The notes beneath the pieces are model-generated. The model was not told the origin of the DNA. It ran no database searches and was given only the letters and a program-made list of their open reading frames with translations. A stretch of DNA of 64,000 nucleotides from Nitrososphaera sp. Its GTDB lineage: Archaea; Thermoproteota; Nitrososphaeria; Nitrososphaerales; Nitrososphaeraceae. Made by a program: the position numbers and the translations under genes. The stretch spans positions 233,760 through 297,759 of the forward strand of contig JBDUUL010000001.1 in the NCBI GenBank assembly GCA_039938515.1, read 5' to 3'. Positions 33,648-42,300 of this stretch are shown here, in pieces (position 1 is the first letter of the stretch; each line of letters begins with the position of its first letter).

Positions 33648-34925
33648 ATGGGCAGCGACAATGGGAAATGGAATTCTGTCGAAAGATACAAGCTTACCAA
33701 GATGATAAACGAGTTATCCAAGATCTCCGGCCATGGGACTGAGCTTGTATCAGTCTATGTTCCGCCGCGTCGGCCGCTTTACGACGTTATCTCGCAACTT
33801 CGCAACGAAGCCGGCACAGCGTCGAACATAAAGTCTGACCTTACACGGACTCACGTGCAGGACGCCCTGAGCAGGACTGTGGAGTTTCTCAAGACACTCC
33901 GAGATACGCCAAAAAATGGTCTCATAGTGTTTTGCGGCGCCATCCCCAATGACAAAGGGATAGGGAAGGAGAAAATAGAGATTTTTCCAATCCAGGATCC
34001 CCCCAAGGAAGTGAAAATAAGCCTTTACAGGTGCGACGACCACTTTTGGACCGACCATCTTAGAGACATGCTAAAGGACGACAAGGTCATGGCTGTTTTG
34101 GCCGTCGATACCCAGGAGGCAGGGTTTGGAATACTTACCGGCGATCGGTCCGAAACCGTCGACTCTATTACCTCGGGCGTAGCTGGAAAGCACCGCCAGG
34201 GCGGCCAGTCTGCCCGTAGATTCGAAAGGCTTCGCGAAAACGAGCTCAATGAATTCTACCACAGGATTGCAGCGCACGCAAAAAAGATATTCATCGATCA
34301 GTACAATGTAAAAGGCCTTATAGTCGGCGGGCCGGGCCCGACCAAGGAGAACTTCCTCAAAGAAGAGTATCTGGATTACCGACTTCAGAACAACATTATT
34401 GCAACTCTCGACACTTCATACTCAGGTGACGAGGGCGTCCGGGAAATTATCAATAAGGCACAGAACGAAGGAGTTCTTACAGAGTACAGGGTTATGGAGG
34501 AAAAGCAGCTCATAAAAAAGTTCATGGGCGAGGTACACTCGGGAAGAGGCCTAGGCATCTATGGATTGCAGGATGTCCTTTCTGCACTTCGGGCAGGCAG
34601 CGTCGATCTCGCGCTCGTGACCGATGACATTCCCTATGTAAAAATCGATTTCAGGTGCAAGAGCTGCAAGCGAGTTCAGGAAAAGGTCGTGGATAGAACT
34701 CAGGTTATAGCGACCAAGCAAGAATTTCTAGCAAAGCCCTGTCCTAATTGCGGTTCTGCCGACATTGAAGCGTCAGAAATCGATATTGTGGATTACTTGC
34801 AGGAGCTTAGCAGCGCGTCAGGTGCTAGACTCGAAGTTATTTCAGGCCAGACCGAGGAAGGCCAGCAACTTTCAAGTCTTGGAAGGATCGGCGCAATTTT
34901 GCGCTATAGGTTGGTTCAATCCTAG
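33648..34925 (+). CDS. prf1: Peptide chain release factor aRF1
   Basis: Recognises all three stop codons and releases the peptide. 425 residues from ATG 33648. Visible hallmarks: NIKS (about 60-63) for stop codon decoding and GGQ (about 185-187, in KHRQGGQSARRF) for peptidyl-tRNA hydrolysis; the C-terminal domain has a zinc-type CKSC/CPNC pair (about 340-385). The frame is open back to 33465, but homology starts here. A TTATATTA stretch (33607-33614) serves as TATA box. Confidence 0.95.
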   Translation: MGSDNGKWNSVERYKLTKMINELSKISGHGTELVSVYVPPRRPLYDVISQLRNEAGTASNIKSDLTRTHVQDALSRTVEFLKTLRDTPKNGLIVFCGAIPNDKGIGKEKIEIFPIQDPPKEVKISLYRCDDHFWTDHLRDMLKDDKVMAVLAVDTQEAGFGILTGDRSETVDSITSGVAGKHRQGGQSARRFERLRENELNEFYHRIAAHAKKIFIDQYNVKGLIVGGPGPTKENFLKEEYLDYRLQNNIIATLDTSYSGDEGVREIINKAQNEGVLTEYRVMEEKQLIKKFMGEVHSGRGLGIYGLQDVLSALRAGSVDLALVTDDIPYVKIDFRCKSCKRVQEKVVDRTQVIATKQEFLAKPCPNCGSADIEASEIDIVDYLQELSSASGARLEVISGQTEEGQQLSSLGRIGAILRYRLVQS

Positions 34926-34927
34926 GG

Positions 34928-35047
34928 TTACGCACAACTGCAAATTTCCGGTTCGAGAGAGCAGCCCGAGCAGAGAACAAGAGGGCCACATCCGGCAGGC
35001 GTGCATGCCTCAATTGTTCGGGCATCCTTTCCGCATCGACACTTCAT
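34928..35047 (-). CDS. Tiny Cys-rich protein, 39 aa
   Basis: ATG 35045-35047 to TAA 34928-34930. Begins MKCRCGKDARTIEACTPAGC and ends LEPEICSCA; it has eight cysteines in 39 residues (C-x-C, C, C, C-x2-C, C-x-C), enough for two metal sites. A minus-strand ATAAATATTG (35071-35080) lies about 29 nt before the ATG, fitting a near-leaderless promoter. It fills the gap between aRF1 (3 nt from its stop) and the GHKL gene. Either a metallothionein-like or zinc-knuckle peptide; no homologue recognised. Confidence 0.5.
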   Translation of the reverse strand: MKCRCGKDARTIEACTPAGCGPLVLCSGCSLEPEICSCA

Positions 35048-35159
35048 AAAGTGAGACCCGCATTCAAATTCAATATTTATGTTACGGGCTTGCTCAGGGC
35101 GCCCACGCTTGAACTTGACAATCCATAAATAAAGGCAGCCGAATACGGGAATTATTACG

Positions 35160-36746
35160 ATGCCAACCGAGCTGAAGGTTCATCCGTCCTTTTTTAAGGA
35201 ATTCGCCACAAAAACATGGGTCTCACCGACCGAGATTGTAAAGGAGCTTGTTGAAAATGCGTTTGACGAAGACGCAACGCGAGTGCTCATTACTATTTTG
35301 AAAGACGGTTCGCTTGCAGTCGAAGACGATGCGGGAATGGATCAGGTCGGCATGGAAAAGTTCCTGCTGCTCGGATCTCCCCACAAGCGAGTTGAGACGG
35401 TTTCTCCGAAACTCAGGCGCATAAGGACTGGCAGATACGGAACTGGTAGGCTTTCATTCCTTACCTCTTTCGAGAAGATGAAAATCAGAACCAAGCGCGG
35501 ATCCTTTAGCAAGTCAATAGTGATAGATAGCAACGTTCTCGACCAGTTGTTTGCAGGAAATGCAAAACTTCAAGAGCTGCGCGAGCCAGCACTCGGGAGA
35601 AACGGGACCGAACTTGTCATGAGCGGCTCGAAAGGCGAGGTCGACCTTTTCAGAATCATGAAAGAGGTGCGCAAGTTGGCAGTGCTGCGCCACCCGATGT
35701 TTGAGGTAGGCATCAAGACTGCAGATTCATTCAAAGAATGGGACTCTAGCGGTGCCCAGCTAATCAGGGCCCCGGAGATTCAAGGGCATAAAGTGCCTGT
35801 CAACCTCGATAACGGAAGGATTACGGGCGAGATAATTATCGCCAGGCGTCCACTATCCGAGGATGAGAGGGGCATAGCAGTTATGGTGGGCAGTCATATT
35901 GTCATACGGACGAACTTTGGATTTGACGCACGAATGAGCAGGGTCACCGGCCAGGTGCGATGCGACGCCCTGACAACTCGGTTCGCCGACAAATCAGCTA
36001 TCATTGAAGACGAGGAATTTGCAAAATTCAACCAGCAAATGAGGGCTTTTGTGACGAGTTCTGTTATTCCGGCACTTAGCGAATATGAGGACGTGCTGAT
36101 AACCCGCGAAGAGTCGAGAATATACCGAGAAATCGATAAAGTCCTAGGTCAGGCGCTGGTCGATACGTTGGAGACTACGGAGGAAGTGCAAGGCTACGAA
36201 ATGGTGGATGTCAAGGAGGTTGTCAAGGCCGACGAAAAGCCTTCAGCTCGCAAGCCTGCGCGGTCCAAAGAAATCGAGGATTATGATGAGCCATCGCCAT
36301 TTTCTCAGACGGCTGAAAGCGAAAGGTCAAGAAACCCATCATCAATGGACTCACAGTCCATCGCAGCAGGGCAGGAGCTGGTTGACGTTGTCGACGAGCG
36401 TCAGGCTGATGGCACTATAGTCAGGACGAGAAAGATTCGCAAGCCGATCCTAAAGAAAACCTTTGCCCTCAAGAGAATAGGCTACAAGGTGATACCTTAC
36501 GAGGACGAATCCGATTCAAGGTACAGCTTCACAAACGAGGGCGTCGTTTTCGTTAACAAGGCCAATTCAACGTACAAAGCGGAAGCTGCCAGAGGAGATG
36601 AGTTTTTGCTTCGGCACATTATCGGCCTGGTCGCGGAGGCCGTCGCCCAGTCAAAGCACCCGGAGGGGAAGGACGCTCTGGAGCTTCAAAACCGCCTCGT
36701 TTCTGAAGCGATTCGTATTCACGACTACTCCGTGATGCGAAAGTAA
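35160..36746 (+). CDS. GHKL-type ATPase of unknown function
   Basis: 528 residues. The N-terminal 130 residues show a Bergerat ATP-binding fold: EIVKELVENAFDED (N box, E-x3-N), EDDAGMD (G1 box) and RTGRYGTGRLSFLTSF (G2-like lid), as in Hsp90, MutL, MORC and topoisomerase VI B. Residues about 150-330 are a mixed transducer-like region; about 345-410 are low complexity and Ser/Glu-rich; the last 100 residues form another conserved-looking domain (RIGYKVIPYEDESD onward). No kinase HisKA or MutL C-terminal motif is seen. ATG 35160; a CATAAATAAA box is about 30 nt upstream. The proteasome beta gene follows after 94 nt. Confidence 0.75.
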   Translation: MPTELKVHPSFFKEFATKTWVSPTEIVKELVENAFDEDATRVLITILKDGSLAVEDDAGMDQVGMEKFLLLGSPHKRVETVSPKLRRIRTGRYGTGRLSFLTSFEKMKIRTKRGSFSKSIVIDSNVLDQLFAGNAKLQELREPALGRNGTELVMSGSKGEVDLFRIMKEVRKLAVLRHPMFEVGIKTADSFKEWDSSGAQLIRAPEIQGHKVPVNLDNGRITGEIIIARRPLSEDERGIAVMVGSHIVIRTNFGFDARMSRVTGQVRCDALTTRFADKSAIIEDEEFAKFNQQMRAFVTSSVIPALSEYEDVLITREESRIYREIDKVLGQALVDTLETTEEVQGYEMVDVKEVVKADEKPSARKPARSKEIEDYDEPSPFSQTAESERSRNPSSMDSQSIAAGQELVDVVDERQADGTIVRTRKIRKPILKKTFALKRIGYKVIPYEDESDSRYSFTNEGVVFVNKANSTYKAEAARGDEFLLRHIIGLVAEAVAQSKHPEGKDALELQNRLVSEAIRIHDYSVMRK

Positions 36747-36840
36747 CGCCTCGGGAATCTGGCTTATGCCGGAGCGACTCATACCGCAACAGTCTGAGAG
36801 AAACGACTAAATCTAACTGCCGCTGGCAAATGGATAGAAA

Positions 36841-37446
36841 ATGGCATTTGAATTCATGCCGGGCGCTACGGTCGTAGGGATTTCTTATAGCGATGGCGTT
36901 ATTTTGGCAGCAGAGAAACGAGTTTCTTTTGGAACATTTGTGGTTAACAAGAACATAAAAAAGACTTTTCCTGTCACCAAGTACGTAGGCGCGGCATGCG
37001 CCGGGATGGTTGCAGACATGCAGGTACTGGTAAGACAGGTTGAAGCGCTGTCCAAGATAAGGAAACTTGAGACTCGCCGTAACGTGCCGCCGAACTCTGT
37101 GGCGAAACTAATGTCCGTGATCATGTTCGAGCGCAGGTATTTTCCTTTGTTGACTCAGGTAATTGTCGGCGGGATCGATACCAAGCCTGAAATTTACACG
37201 CTTGACCCGTTAGGTTCGGTGCTACCTGACGAGTACGCCGCCGTTGGGACTGGGGCCGAAATGGCGCTTGGCATCATGGACGCAGAGTACAAGCCGGCAA
37301 TGACCGAAGAAAAAGCCCGAGAGTTGGCAATACGCGCAATCAAGTCTGCCACTCAACGAGATGCTGCAAGCGGCGACGGCATCGATGTCCTCTACATTAC
37401 CAAATCGGGAACAAGAGAAGAAACGCTGGCGCTCAAGAACGCGTAA
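36841..37446 (+). CDS. psmB: Proteasome beta subunit, catalytic Thr replaced
   Basis: 201 residues of Ntn-hydrolase fold, one of the subunits of the inner 20S ring. GISYSDGVILAAEKR, AGMVADMQVL and the C-terminal ASGDGIDVLYI align well with archaeal beta subunits. Aligning GATVVGI with the usual TTTVGI puts Ala9 at the position of the nucleophile Thr1, while Glu17 (Glu25) and Lys33 (Lys41) remain. It is therefore probably a structural beta subunit or one activated only by a partner, as in archaea with two beta genes. Another psmB should be elsewhere. The 3' end overlaps the convergent PUA gene by 14 nt. Confidence 0.9.
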   Translation: MAFEFMPGATVVGISYSDGVILAAEKRVSFGTFVVNKNIKKTFPVTKYVGAACAGMVADMQVLVRQVEALSKIRKLETRRNVPPNSVAKLMSVIMFERRYFPLLTQVIVGGIDTKPEIYTLDPLGSVLPDEYAAVGTGAEMALGIMDAEYKPAMTEEKARELAIRAIKSATQRDAASGDGIDVLYITKSGTREETLALKNA

Positions 37447-37924
37447 CTTTTACTTCTTTTGCGGCTTCCCATATCTTGTCGCTGATATAGTGCAAGTTCT
37501 CCACTACGTACCCTTTGGTCATACTAGCGGCTGCCTGCGAATCATCCAGGGCTAACCCGACCGCGAGAACCTTGCCATGCTGCTGGTCTCTTACTGTCAC
37601 GATGCTTCCTTTCTTAAATTCGTCAAATCTGGTAACCCCGGGCCTCATTACATTAGCTCCATTGCAGACAAACTTTACTGCCCCCATGTCGACCGTCACA
37701 GTCGGAAATTTTTGCAGCAACTCGGCCTCCCCAAGGAACGGGATTATTTTGTCTTCAGAAACCTTTGCGCAAACAACCTCGTCTGATACCAAAAGCGATT
37801 TCTGGGCGTCAATTTCGTACGATTTGAAGTTCTTTACTCGAGGCACGCTTCCTTGTGGCCACGAGGATCTCATCGTGTCCAGGAGCGATGATGTGTCAGA
37901 TTTTGAAAGTACCGCTACTTTCAC
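37433..37924 (-). CDS. PUA-domain RNA-binding protein (MCT-1/Tma20-like)
   Basis: 163 residues. N-terminal half is a small alpha/beta domain (MKVAVLSKSDTSSLLDTMR...); the C-terminal half is a PUA domain: VTVDMGAVKFVCNGANVMRPGV, then GSIVTVRDQQHGKVLAVGLA. This architecture resembles archaeal relatives of eukaryotic MCT-1/Tma20 and the C-terminus of eIF2D, which bind ribosomes or RNA. ATG 37924. It converges on psmB (14-nt overlap). Ribosome-related role is inferred from family only. Confidence 0.78.
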   Translation of the reverse strand: MKVAVLSKSDTSSLLDTMRSSWPQGSVPRVKNFKSYEIDAQKSLLVSDEVVCAKVSEDKIIPFLGEAELLQKFPTVTVDMGAVKFVCNGANVMRPGVTRFDEFKKGSIVTVRDQQHGKVLAVGLALDDSQAAASMTKGYVVENLHYISDKIWEAAKEVKVTRS

Positions 37925-38012
37925 ACTTGTCCGGGTCTCCAGGCACCCGGGGACCGGATCCTACAATTAATTTATTCGAATCACGAGCGACTGTGGAGGC
38001 CAGTCTGGGTCC

Positions 38013-39026
38013 TTACTTGTTGCTAAAGACGCTATCGCGGATCTCTATCATGTCTCTCAGGATAGCACTCGCGGTCTCCATTCCGCCTGCCCCCTTTCCT
38101 ATTATAGTCTGCGTGCCCGAGTGCTCGGAGGAAAATGAAACGGCATTTAGCGTTCCGTTGACGCAGATTGGATCGGAGTTCGGAACCTGTCCCGGGGATA
38201 CCTCAAGTCGCTTGCCGTCGCACGTTGCAAGCAGCTTCAAGGCGGACCCTGACTTTATTGCCCGCCGGATGTCAGCCTCAGTTACTTCCGTAATGCCTGA
38301 CCTTCTGACATCGCGGAGTGTGACCTTCATTCCCATTATCCAGTTTGCCATAATGACAAGTTTCGCAGCGGCGTCAAAACCCTCTACGTCAAGCGTGGGA
38401 TCGGCCTCTGCGTATCCCTTCTTGCTGGCATCACCAAGGGCCTCTCGATAACTCATTCCCTCTGCCATCAGGCTGAGGATGTAGTTTGTAGTCCCATTCA
38501 AAATTCCGCGAAATGACGTGATTCTGTCTCCCTTAAGGCAGCGCTTGGCAAACTCGAGGATTGGAGTCCCGCCTCCTACCGTACCGCTGAACCGCAGCAT
38601 TACCCCATTATAGCTGGCCAGCTCGAGAAGTGAGGGAAAGGCCAAGGCCAATGGGCCCTTGTTGACGCTTATTACGTGCTTGCCGGTCCTCATGGCAGAA
38701 ATGATATGCGACATTCCCGGCTCGCCATCCTTCAGGTTGGTTGCGGTGCATTCGATTACGATTTCAGCCTCGACGTTTTCGATTACCTGATTGGCATCGA
38801 AATTCGCGCCCTTGGCCTTGCCGGCGACGCTTCCAGTCTCCTTCTTGTTCTCCAACAACCTTTTCAGGTCTACCCCCGCAGGAGAGACAATCGCAGTCTT
38901 GGCATCCACGCAAGCGACAATTCGTGGCTTCATACCGTATTCAGTGTACAGGTCGGCAGAGCGAGATACAAGTAGCTTGGCCAGACTCTGTCCGACGACG
39001 CCAAAGCCGACAAGAATTATTCGCAC
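38013..39026 (-). CDS. hom: Homoserine dehydrogenase
   Basis: 337 residues from GTG 39026. Reduces aspartate semialdehyde to homoserine for Thr and Met synthesis. N-terminal VRIILVGFGVVGQSLAKLL binds NAD(P); VISVNKGPLA and the signature FRGILNGTTNYILSLMAEG with GYAEADPTLDVEGFDAAAKL (catalytic Asp and Lys) are intact. No ACT or aspartokinase domain. The open frame extends 39 nt further, but the TATA box CTTATTA (39050-39057) sits 26 nt before the GTG, which fits a leaderless start. Confidence 0.94.
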   Translation of the reverse strand: MRIILVGFGVVGQSLAKLLVSRSADLYTEYGMKPRIVACVDAKTAIVSPAGVDLKRLLENKKETGSVAGKAKGANFDANQVIENVEAEIVIECTATNLKDGEPGMSHIISAMRTGKHVISVNKGPLALAFPSLLELASYNGVMLRFSGTVGGGTPILEFAKRCLKGDRITSFRGILNGTTNYILSLMAEGMSYREALGDASKKGYAEADPTLDVEGFDAAAKLVIMANWIMGMKVTLRDVRRSGITEVTEADIRRAIKSGSALKLLATCDGKRLEVSPGQVPNSDPICVNGTLNAVSFSSEHSGTQTIIGKGAGGMETASAILRDMIEIRDSVFSNK

Positions 39027-39049
39027 CGCCGTACGCTTGGCGTCAGGTA

Positions 39050-39057
39050 CTAATAAG
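39050..39057 (-). promoter_or_regulatory. TATA box of the homoserine dehydrogenase gene
   Basis: Minus-strand TCTTATTA, centred about 26 nt before GTG 39026; decides between that start and the upstream in-frame extension. Confidence 0.5.
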
Positions 39058-39136
39058 AATAACATAACTGACGCGCATTATTGCATTCCGGACACGCAGC
39101 GGCTTGCTAGTCAATGATACCTTACCCGGATAGCAA

Positions 39137-39955
39137 ATGTTTTATCAGGACAGACAACAGCTAATTGCGCAGGTTCGTCCTTTAGTGTATGAAATGTTTC
39201 CGATTCTCGTGCTTATAGGGTTCGCGGCAGGCACGCTAGGATCGATGATTGGAGTCGGGGGCGGCATAATTATCGTACCGTTCCTGACTTTTTTTGGGAT
39301 GCAGCCTGCACAGATTGCCAGTACGAGTCTGTTTGCAGTAACTTCCACGAGTGTGTCTTCGAGCATCGAGTACTCCAGGCAAAAGAGAATAGACTACAAA
39401 CTTGCGATCTCGATGGCGGCGGCCGCTCTACCCGGCACCGTGCTTGGCGCCGTGCTATCGCACAGCATCTCTCTTGAGTCATTCAGGTTGTACTTTGCCA
39501 TCTTGCTCGCCATAGCAGGGCTTTACGTTCTCTACAAGACGCGCATCCTGAGAGAGCCCCAGACCAAGAGTCCGACCTTTTCAACCAAGTTGGCGGTGGT
39601 TGCCCTGAGCTTCGTGGCCGGAGTGATTTCAAGCCTGTTTGGTGTTGGAGGCGGTATTATCTTCGTGCCGGCGATGCTTTTGCTTCTGGGCATTGCCATG
39701 CAGCGCGCAGCGCCGACTTCGCAGATGATTCTGCTGATAACCTCCATAGGCGGGCTTGTGGCACATATTGCACTAGGGCATCCGGATTACGTGTCCGGCA
39801 TTTTGCTTGCCGCCGGCGCGGTCATTGGAGGCCAGGTTGGTGCTCGGTTATCAAAGAGAGTGCGAGATTACTATTTGCAGGCCGCCCTGGGAATTGTGCT
39901 GATTGGCGTATCTGCGAAACTTATCTACGACTGGATGGTTCAGAGCAGGTTATAA
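39137..39955 (+). CDS. TauE/SafE-family membrane permease
   Basis: 272 residues with about eight membrane segments in two similar halves, each starting with a glycine-rich turn (TLGSMIGVGGGIIIVPFL near 35-52 and SSLFGVGGGIIFVPAMLLL near 170-188). This internal repeat is the hallmark of the family, which exports or imports organic sulfonates, sulfite or related anions. Gene context (homoserine dehydrogenase on one side, the tandem SDR on the other) gives no substrate. ATG 39137; an ATG at about 39191 would remove 18 residues before the first membrane segment. Confidence 0.85.
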   Translation: MFYQDRQQLIAQVRPLVYEMFPILVLIGFAAGTLGSMIGVGGGIIIVPFLTFFGMQPAQIASTSLFAVTSTSVSSSIEYSRQKRIDYKLAISMAAAALPGTVLGAVLSHSISLESFRLYFAILLAIAGLYVLYKTRILREPQTKSPTFSTKLAVVALSFVAGVISSLFGVGGGIIFVPAMLLLLGIAMQRAAPTSQMILLITSIGGLVAHIALGHPDYVSGILLAAGAVIGGQVGARLSKRVRDYYLQAALGIVLIGVSAKLIYDWMVQSRL

Positions 39956-40024
39956 GCGGCTTTGTAATGCTCAAAGCGTCCCAGCGATTCTGTTGGGCCA
40001 CACCTTTGGAAGGCAGACTCGGAG

Positions 40025-41839
40025 CTATTGACGGCCCTCGTCGATGTAGTATATCGCCTCGTTTCCGCCACCTGATATTCCCGAGGCCAGAGTCAGCACT
40101 GACTCGCTGAGGTTCTTCGGGTCGGGTTGACTGCCTTCGGCTGTGCCTGCGAGAACTAAATACAGTCGTATTTGCGATCCCAATACATCGCCAAGTTCCT
40201 GGTTTACAGTCGCCGTGTAAGGACGCAAAGCTGCTCGGAAAACGTCCGCTCTGGCGCGCACTTCGCCAGAGATTTTCTTGCCAACTGGAGAATCGGGACC
40301 CACGATTACGAGGCGGCCATGTGCACCTTTGTATTTTGAAGGCTCCTGCACAGCCCCTTCTGGAGCCATAGCGTTGACCGCTTCCTTTACAAGAAGGCCC
40401 GGCACGTGGATGTAGTTGGAAACGAGTGCGTCCCATTCTGCTCTAGAAAGAGTGCCCATTTGCTTTCCATAATCATAGTCACCTGTAAAGTGAATTAGTG
40501 CATTGACTTGACCGAATTTAGATTTGGCCGTGTGCAAAATCCGCCTGACAGAATCTTCTTCAGCCAAATTCAGCGCATGACTGTGAAAGTCTTTATACTT
40601 GTCGCTGTCCTTTGGATTGCCGTACAGGATAATCACCTGCTTTGCACCGAGCGAGTTAGCCATTTTTGCAACCTCTTTGACCCTCTCGATGTCTTTGGAG
40701 GCTGAGGAGGTGGTTGTGAGAATTATGACCTTGCCCGAAACCCGGGGGTCTCCTTCTCTTATCACGGAGGTTCCCACAATGGGCTTAACGGGGTAGAAGA
40801 CCCTGTCGTTTGGTATGACCCTGCCGTTTATCAGCCTGCCAATCTTTTCCCCGCAAAGATTGACAACCATCTCGGCCACGTCATCTTGTGACAGGAACTC
40901 CCCGTCTACAATCATCTTGCTCGTATTGGACTGGATCTTTTCGGCGATTTCCTGAATCTTGCTCAGTGCGCTTGAGACAAGGTCTACTGCCTTTTGCATT
41001 TCCTCGTCTGCAGTGCGCCCTCGCGCTTTTTGGATGCCTTCTGCCACTTTCAACACGCCCGCCTTGACCACCTGTTCGTCCTCCCCCAGTAATGGCAGAG
41101 CATCCGCAGTCACCTTTTCAATTTCAGCCGCGCTCAAGCCGGGAAAGCCCCCTATGCGCAGAAATTCTGCCGCCGCTTTTGGATAGACCGTCTTGTATAT
41201 CCTGTCCGAATGAACCGGCCCCGGGTTAGTCGCAATGGAGCGAATTTCTCTAGAGGCCATTTCCCATGCAAGTGCCTCCGCAAGCCTGTTCTTGGCACCT
41301 TGTGACGCGGTATAAGGCGTTCTAAACCTGTAGGGTCTTTGCTCGTACCTGTTCTCCTCAGAAAAGAAAGTTGAAATGGTCAGAATGGTTGACCCGGGCT
41401 GCATCACGCGAAGGGCACAGGCAGAGGTCCAAAAAGTGCCTGTTAGATGGATTGTCACGCAATCCCGAAATTCCTGGACCGATGCATTCGTAAAGGCTTT
41501 CACGGGACCGGAAACGCCTGCGTTGTTCACAACTATGTCCACCTTTCCAAATTGTTCTTTTAGCTGCTCAAACATTGCGGAGATTCCAGACTCGTCGGAA
41601 ACGTCCACACCCGGAAACGCTGTTACGGAGGCAGACGAACCAACCGACGAAATGATGTCTTTGAGAATCTTTGAAGTCTGATCCAATGGTTCCTTTCGCC
41701 TGCCCATGATAACGATATTAGCACCTCCCTGAGCAAATCTGCGCGCTATAGCCTGACCAATTCCGGTTCCGCTACCCGTGATAACCACAACCTTACCTGC
41801 AAAATCAAGGGGCCGACTGAGAGATTGATTCTGCGTCAC
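40025..41839 (-). CDS. Tandem short-chain dehydrogenase similar to the N-terminal half of Chloroflexus malonyl-CoA reductase
   Basis: 604 residues, two SDR-like domains. Domain 1 (about 12-330): TGSGTGIG (21-28) for the dinucleotide, NNAG (105-108), catalytic Ser156 in ISTFFSEENRYEQRPY, Tyr176 in TPYTASQGAK (the usual Lys of YxxxK is Gln180) and NPGPVHSDRI (205-214). Domain 2 (about 365-604) is a degenerate Rossmann domain without clear active-site motifs. Domain order, STFFS/STIFS, and PGP-x2-SDRI resemble the malonate-semialdehyde-reducing half of the Chloroflexus enzyme as I recall its sequence. A role in malonyl-CoA/malonate semialdehyde reduction of the 3-hydroxypropionate cycle is possible; a degenerate or different SDR is the alternative. 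Confidence 0.7.
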   Translation of the reverse strand: MTQNQSLSRPLDFAGKVVVITGSGTGIGQAIARRFAQGGANIVIMGRRKEPLDQTSKILKDIISSVGSSASVTAFPGVDVSDESGISAMFEQLKEQFGKVDIVVNNAGVSGPVKAFTNASVQEFRDCVTIHLTGTFWTSACALRVMQPGSTILTISTFFSEENRYEQRPYRFRTPYTASQGAKNRLAEALAWEMASREIRSIATNPGPVHSDRIYKTVYPKAAAEFLRIGGFPGLSAAEIEKVTADALPLLGEDEQVVKAGVLKVAEGIQKARGRTADEEMQKAVDLVSSALSKIQEIAEKIQSNTSKMIVDGEFLSQDDVAEMVVNLCGEKIGRLINGRVIPNDRVFYPVKPIVGTSVIREGDPRVSGKVIILTTTSSASKDIERVKEVAKMANSLGAKQVIILYGNPKDSDKYKDFHSHALNLAEEDSVRRILHTAKSKFGQVNALIHFTGDYDYGKQMGTLSRAEWDALVSNYIHVPGLLVKEAVNAMAPEGAVQEPSKYKGAHGRLVIVGPDSPVGKKISGEVRARADVFRAALRPYTATVNQELGDVLGSQIRLYLVLAGTAEGSQPDPKNLSESVLTLASGISGGGNEAIYYIDEGRQ

Positions 41840-41892
41840 GCTCTTGAGAGCCCGATGAAGGTCTATTAAATTTAGCGAGGTTACACTTGTCG

Positions 41893-42294
41893 TTACGGGG
41901 CTTTCGAAATCTGACCGGTTACCATCCTGACATGCATGGCGATCCGGTCTGCGATCTCTGCCATAGTATGGCTAAAGTGCGTGTCGTATTCGCTGTGCCA
42001 CTTGCCATAAATTCTAACAAGGGATCCGACGGGGTCCACGCGGATTTCACCTTCGAATAATAAAACTTCCTTCAACATTGCACTCAGTTGAGCATCGTTC
42101 TGGAGGGTGTCGGCAAAACTACTCGAGCCAGTCCAACGCACGTCGATTACCTGCTTGCTACCGAATCTACCTTTGGTAATCGGCTCACATTTGGCGAGAA
42201 GCCGCTCGTTATCATCGGAATTGCACTCGACGATAAAATGGAGCTGATATGAGTCGAGCGCCCCATATGGCAGCGGAGAAGGATCGTTAGACAC
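41893..42294 (-). CDS. Hypothetical protein, 133 aa
   Basis: Not recognised. Soluble, mixed alpha/beta, with a strand-rich start (YQLHFIVECNSDDNERLLAKCEPI) and a C-terminal amphipathic helix (HFSHTMAEIADRIAMHVRMVTG). Two cysteines without a pair motif. It lies between the tandem SDR and another small gene, all on the minus strand; the 6-nt gap to the upstream 100-residue gene suggests they form one transcript. ATG 42294. Confidence 0.55.
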   Translation of the reverse strand: MSNDPSPLPYGALDSYQLHFIVECNSDDNERLLAKCEPITKGRFGSKQVIDVRWTGSSSFADTLQNDAQLSAMLKEVLLFEGEIRVDPVGSLVRIYGKWHSEYDTHFSHTMAEIADRIAMHVRMVTGQISKAP

Positions 42295-42300
42295 GATCGT

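Noticed and set aside
40025-41839. Calling the tandem SDR a confirmed malonyl-CoA reductase
   Set aside because: Similarity is by motif memory only, the second domain is degenerate and the catalytic Lys is Gln; stated as a hypothesis instead.
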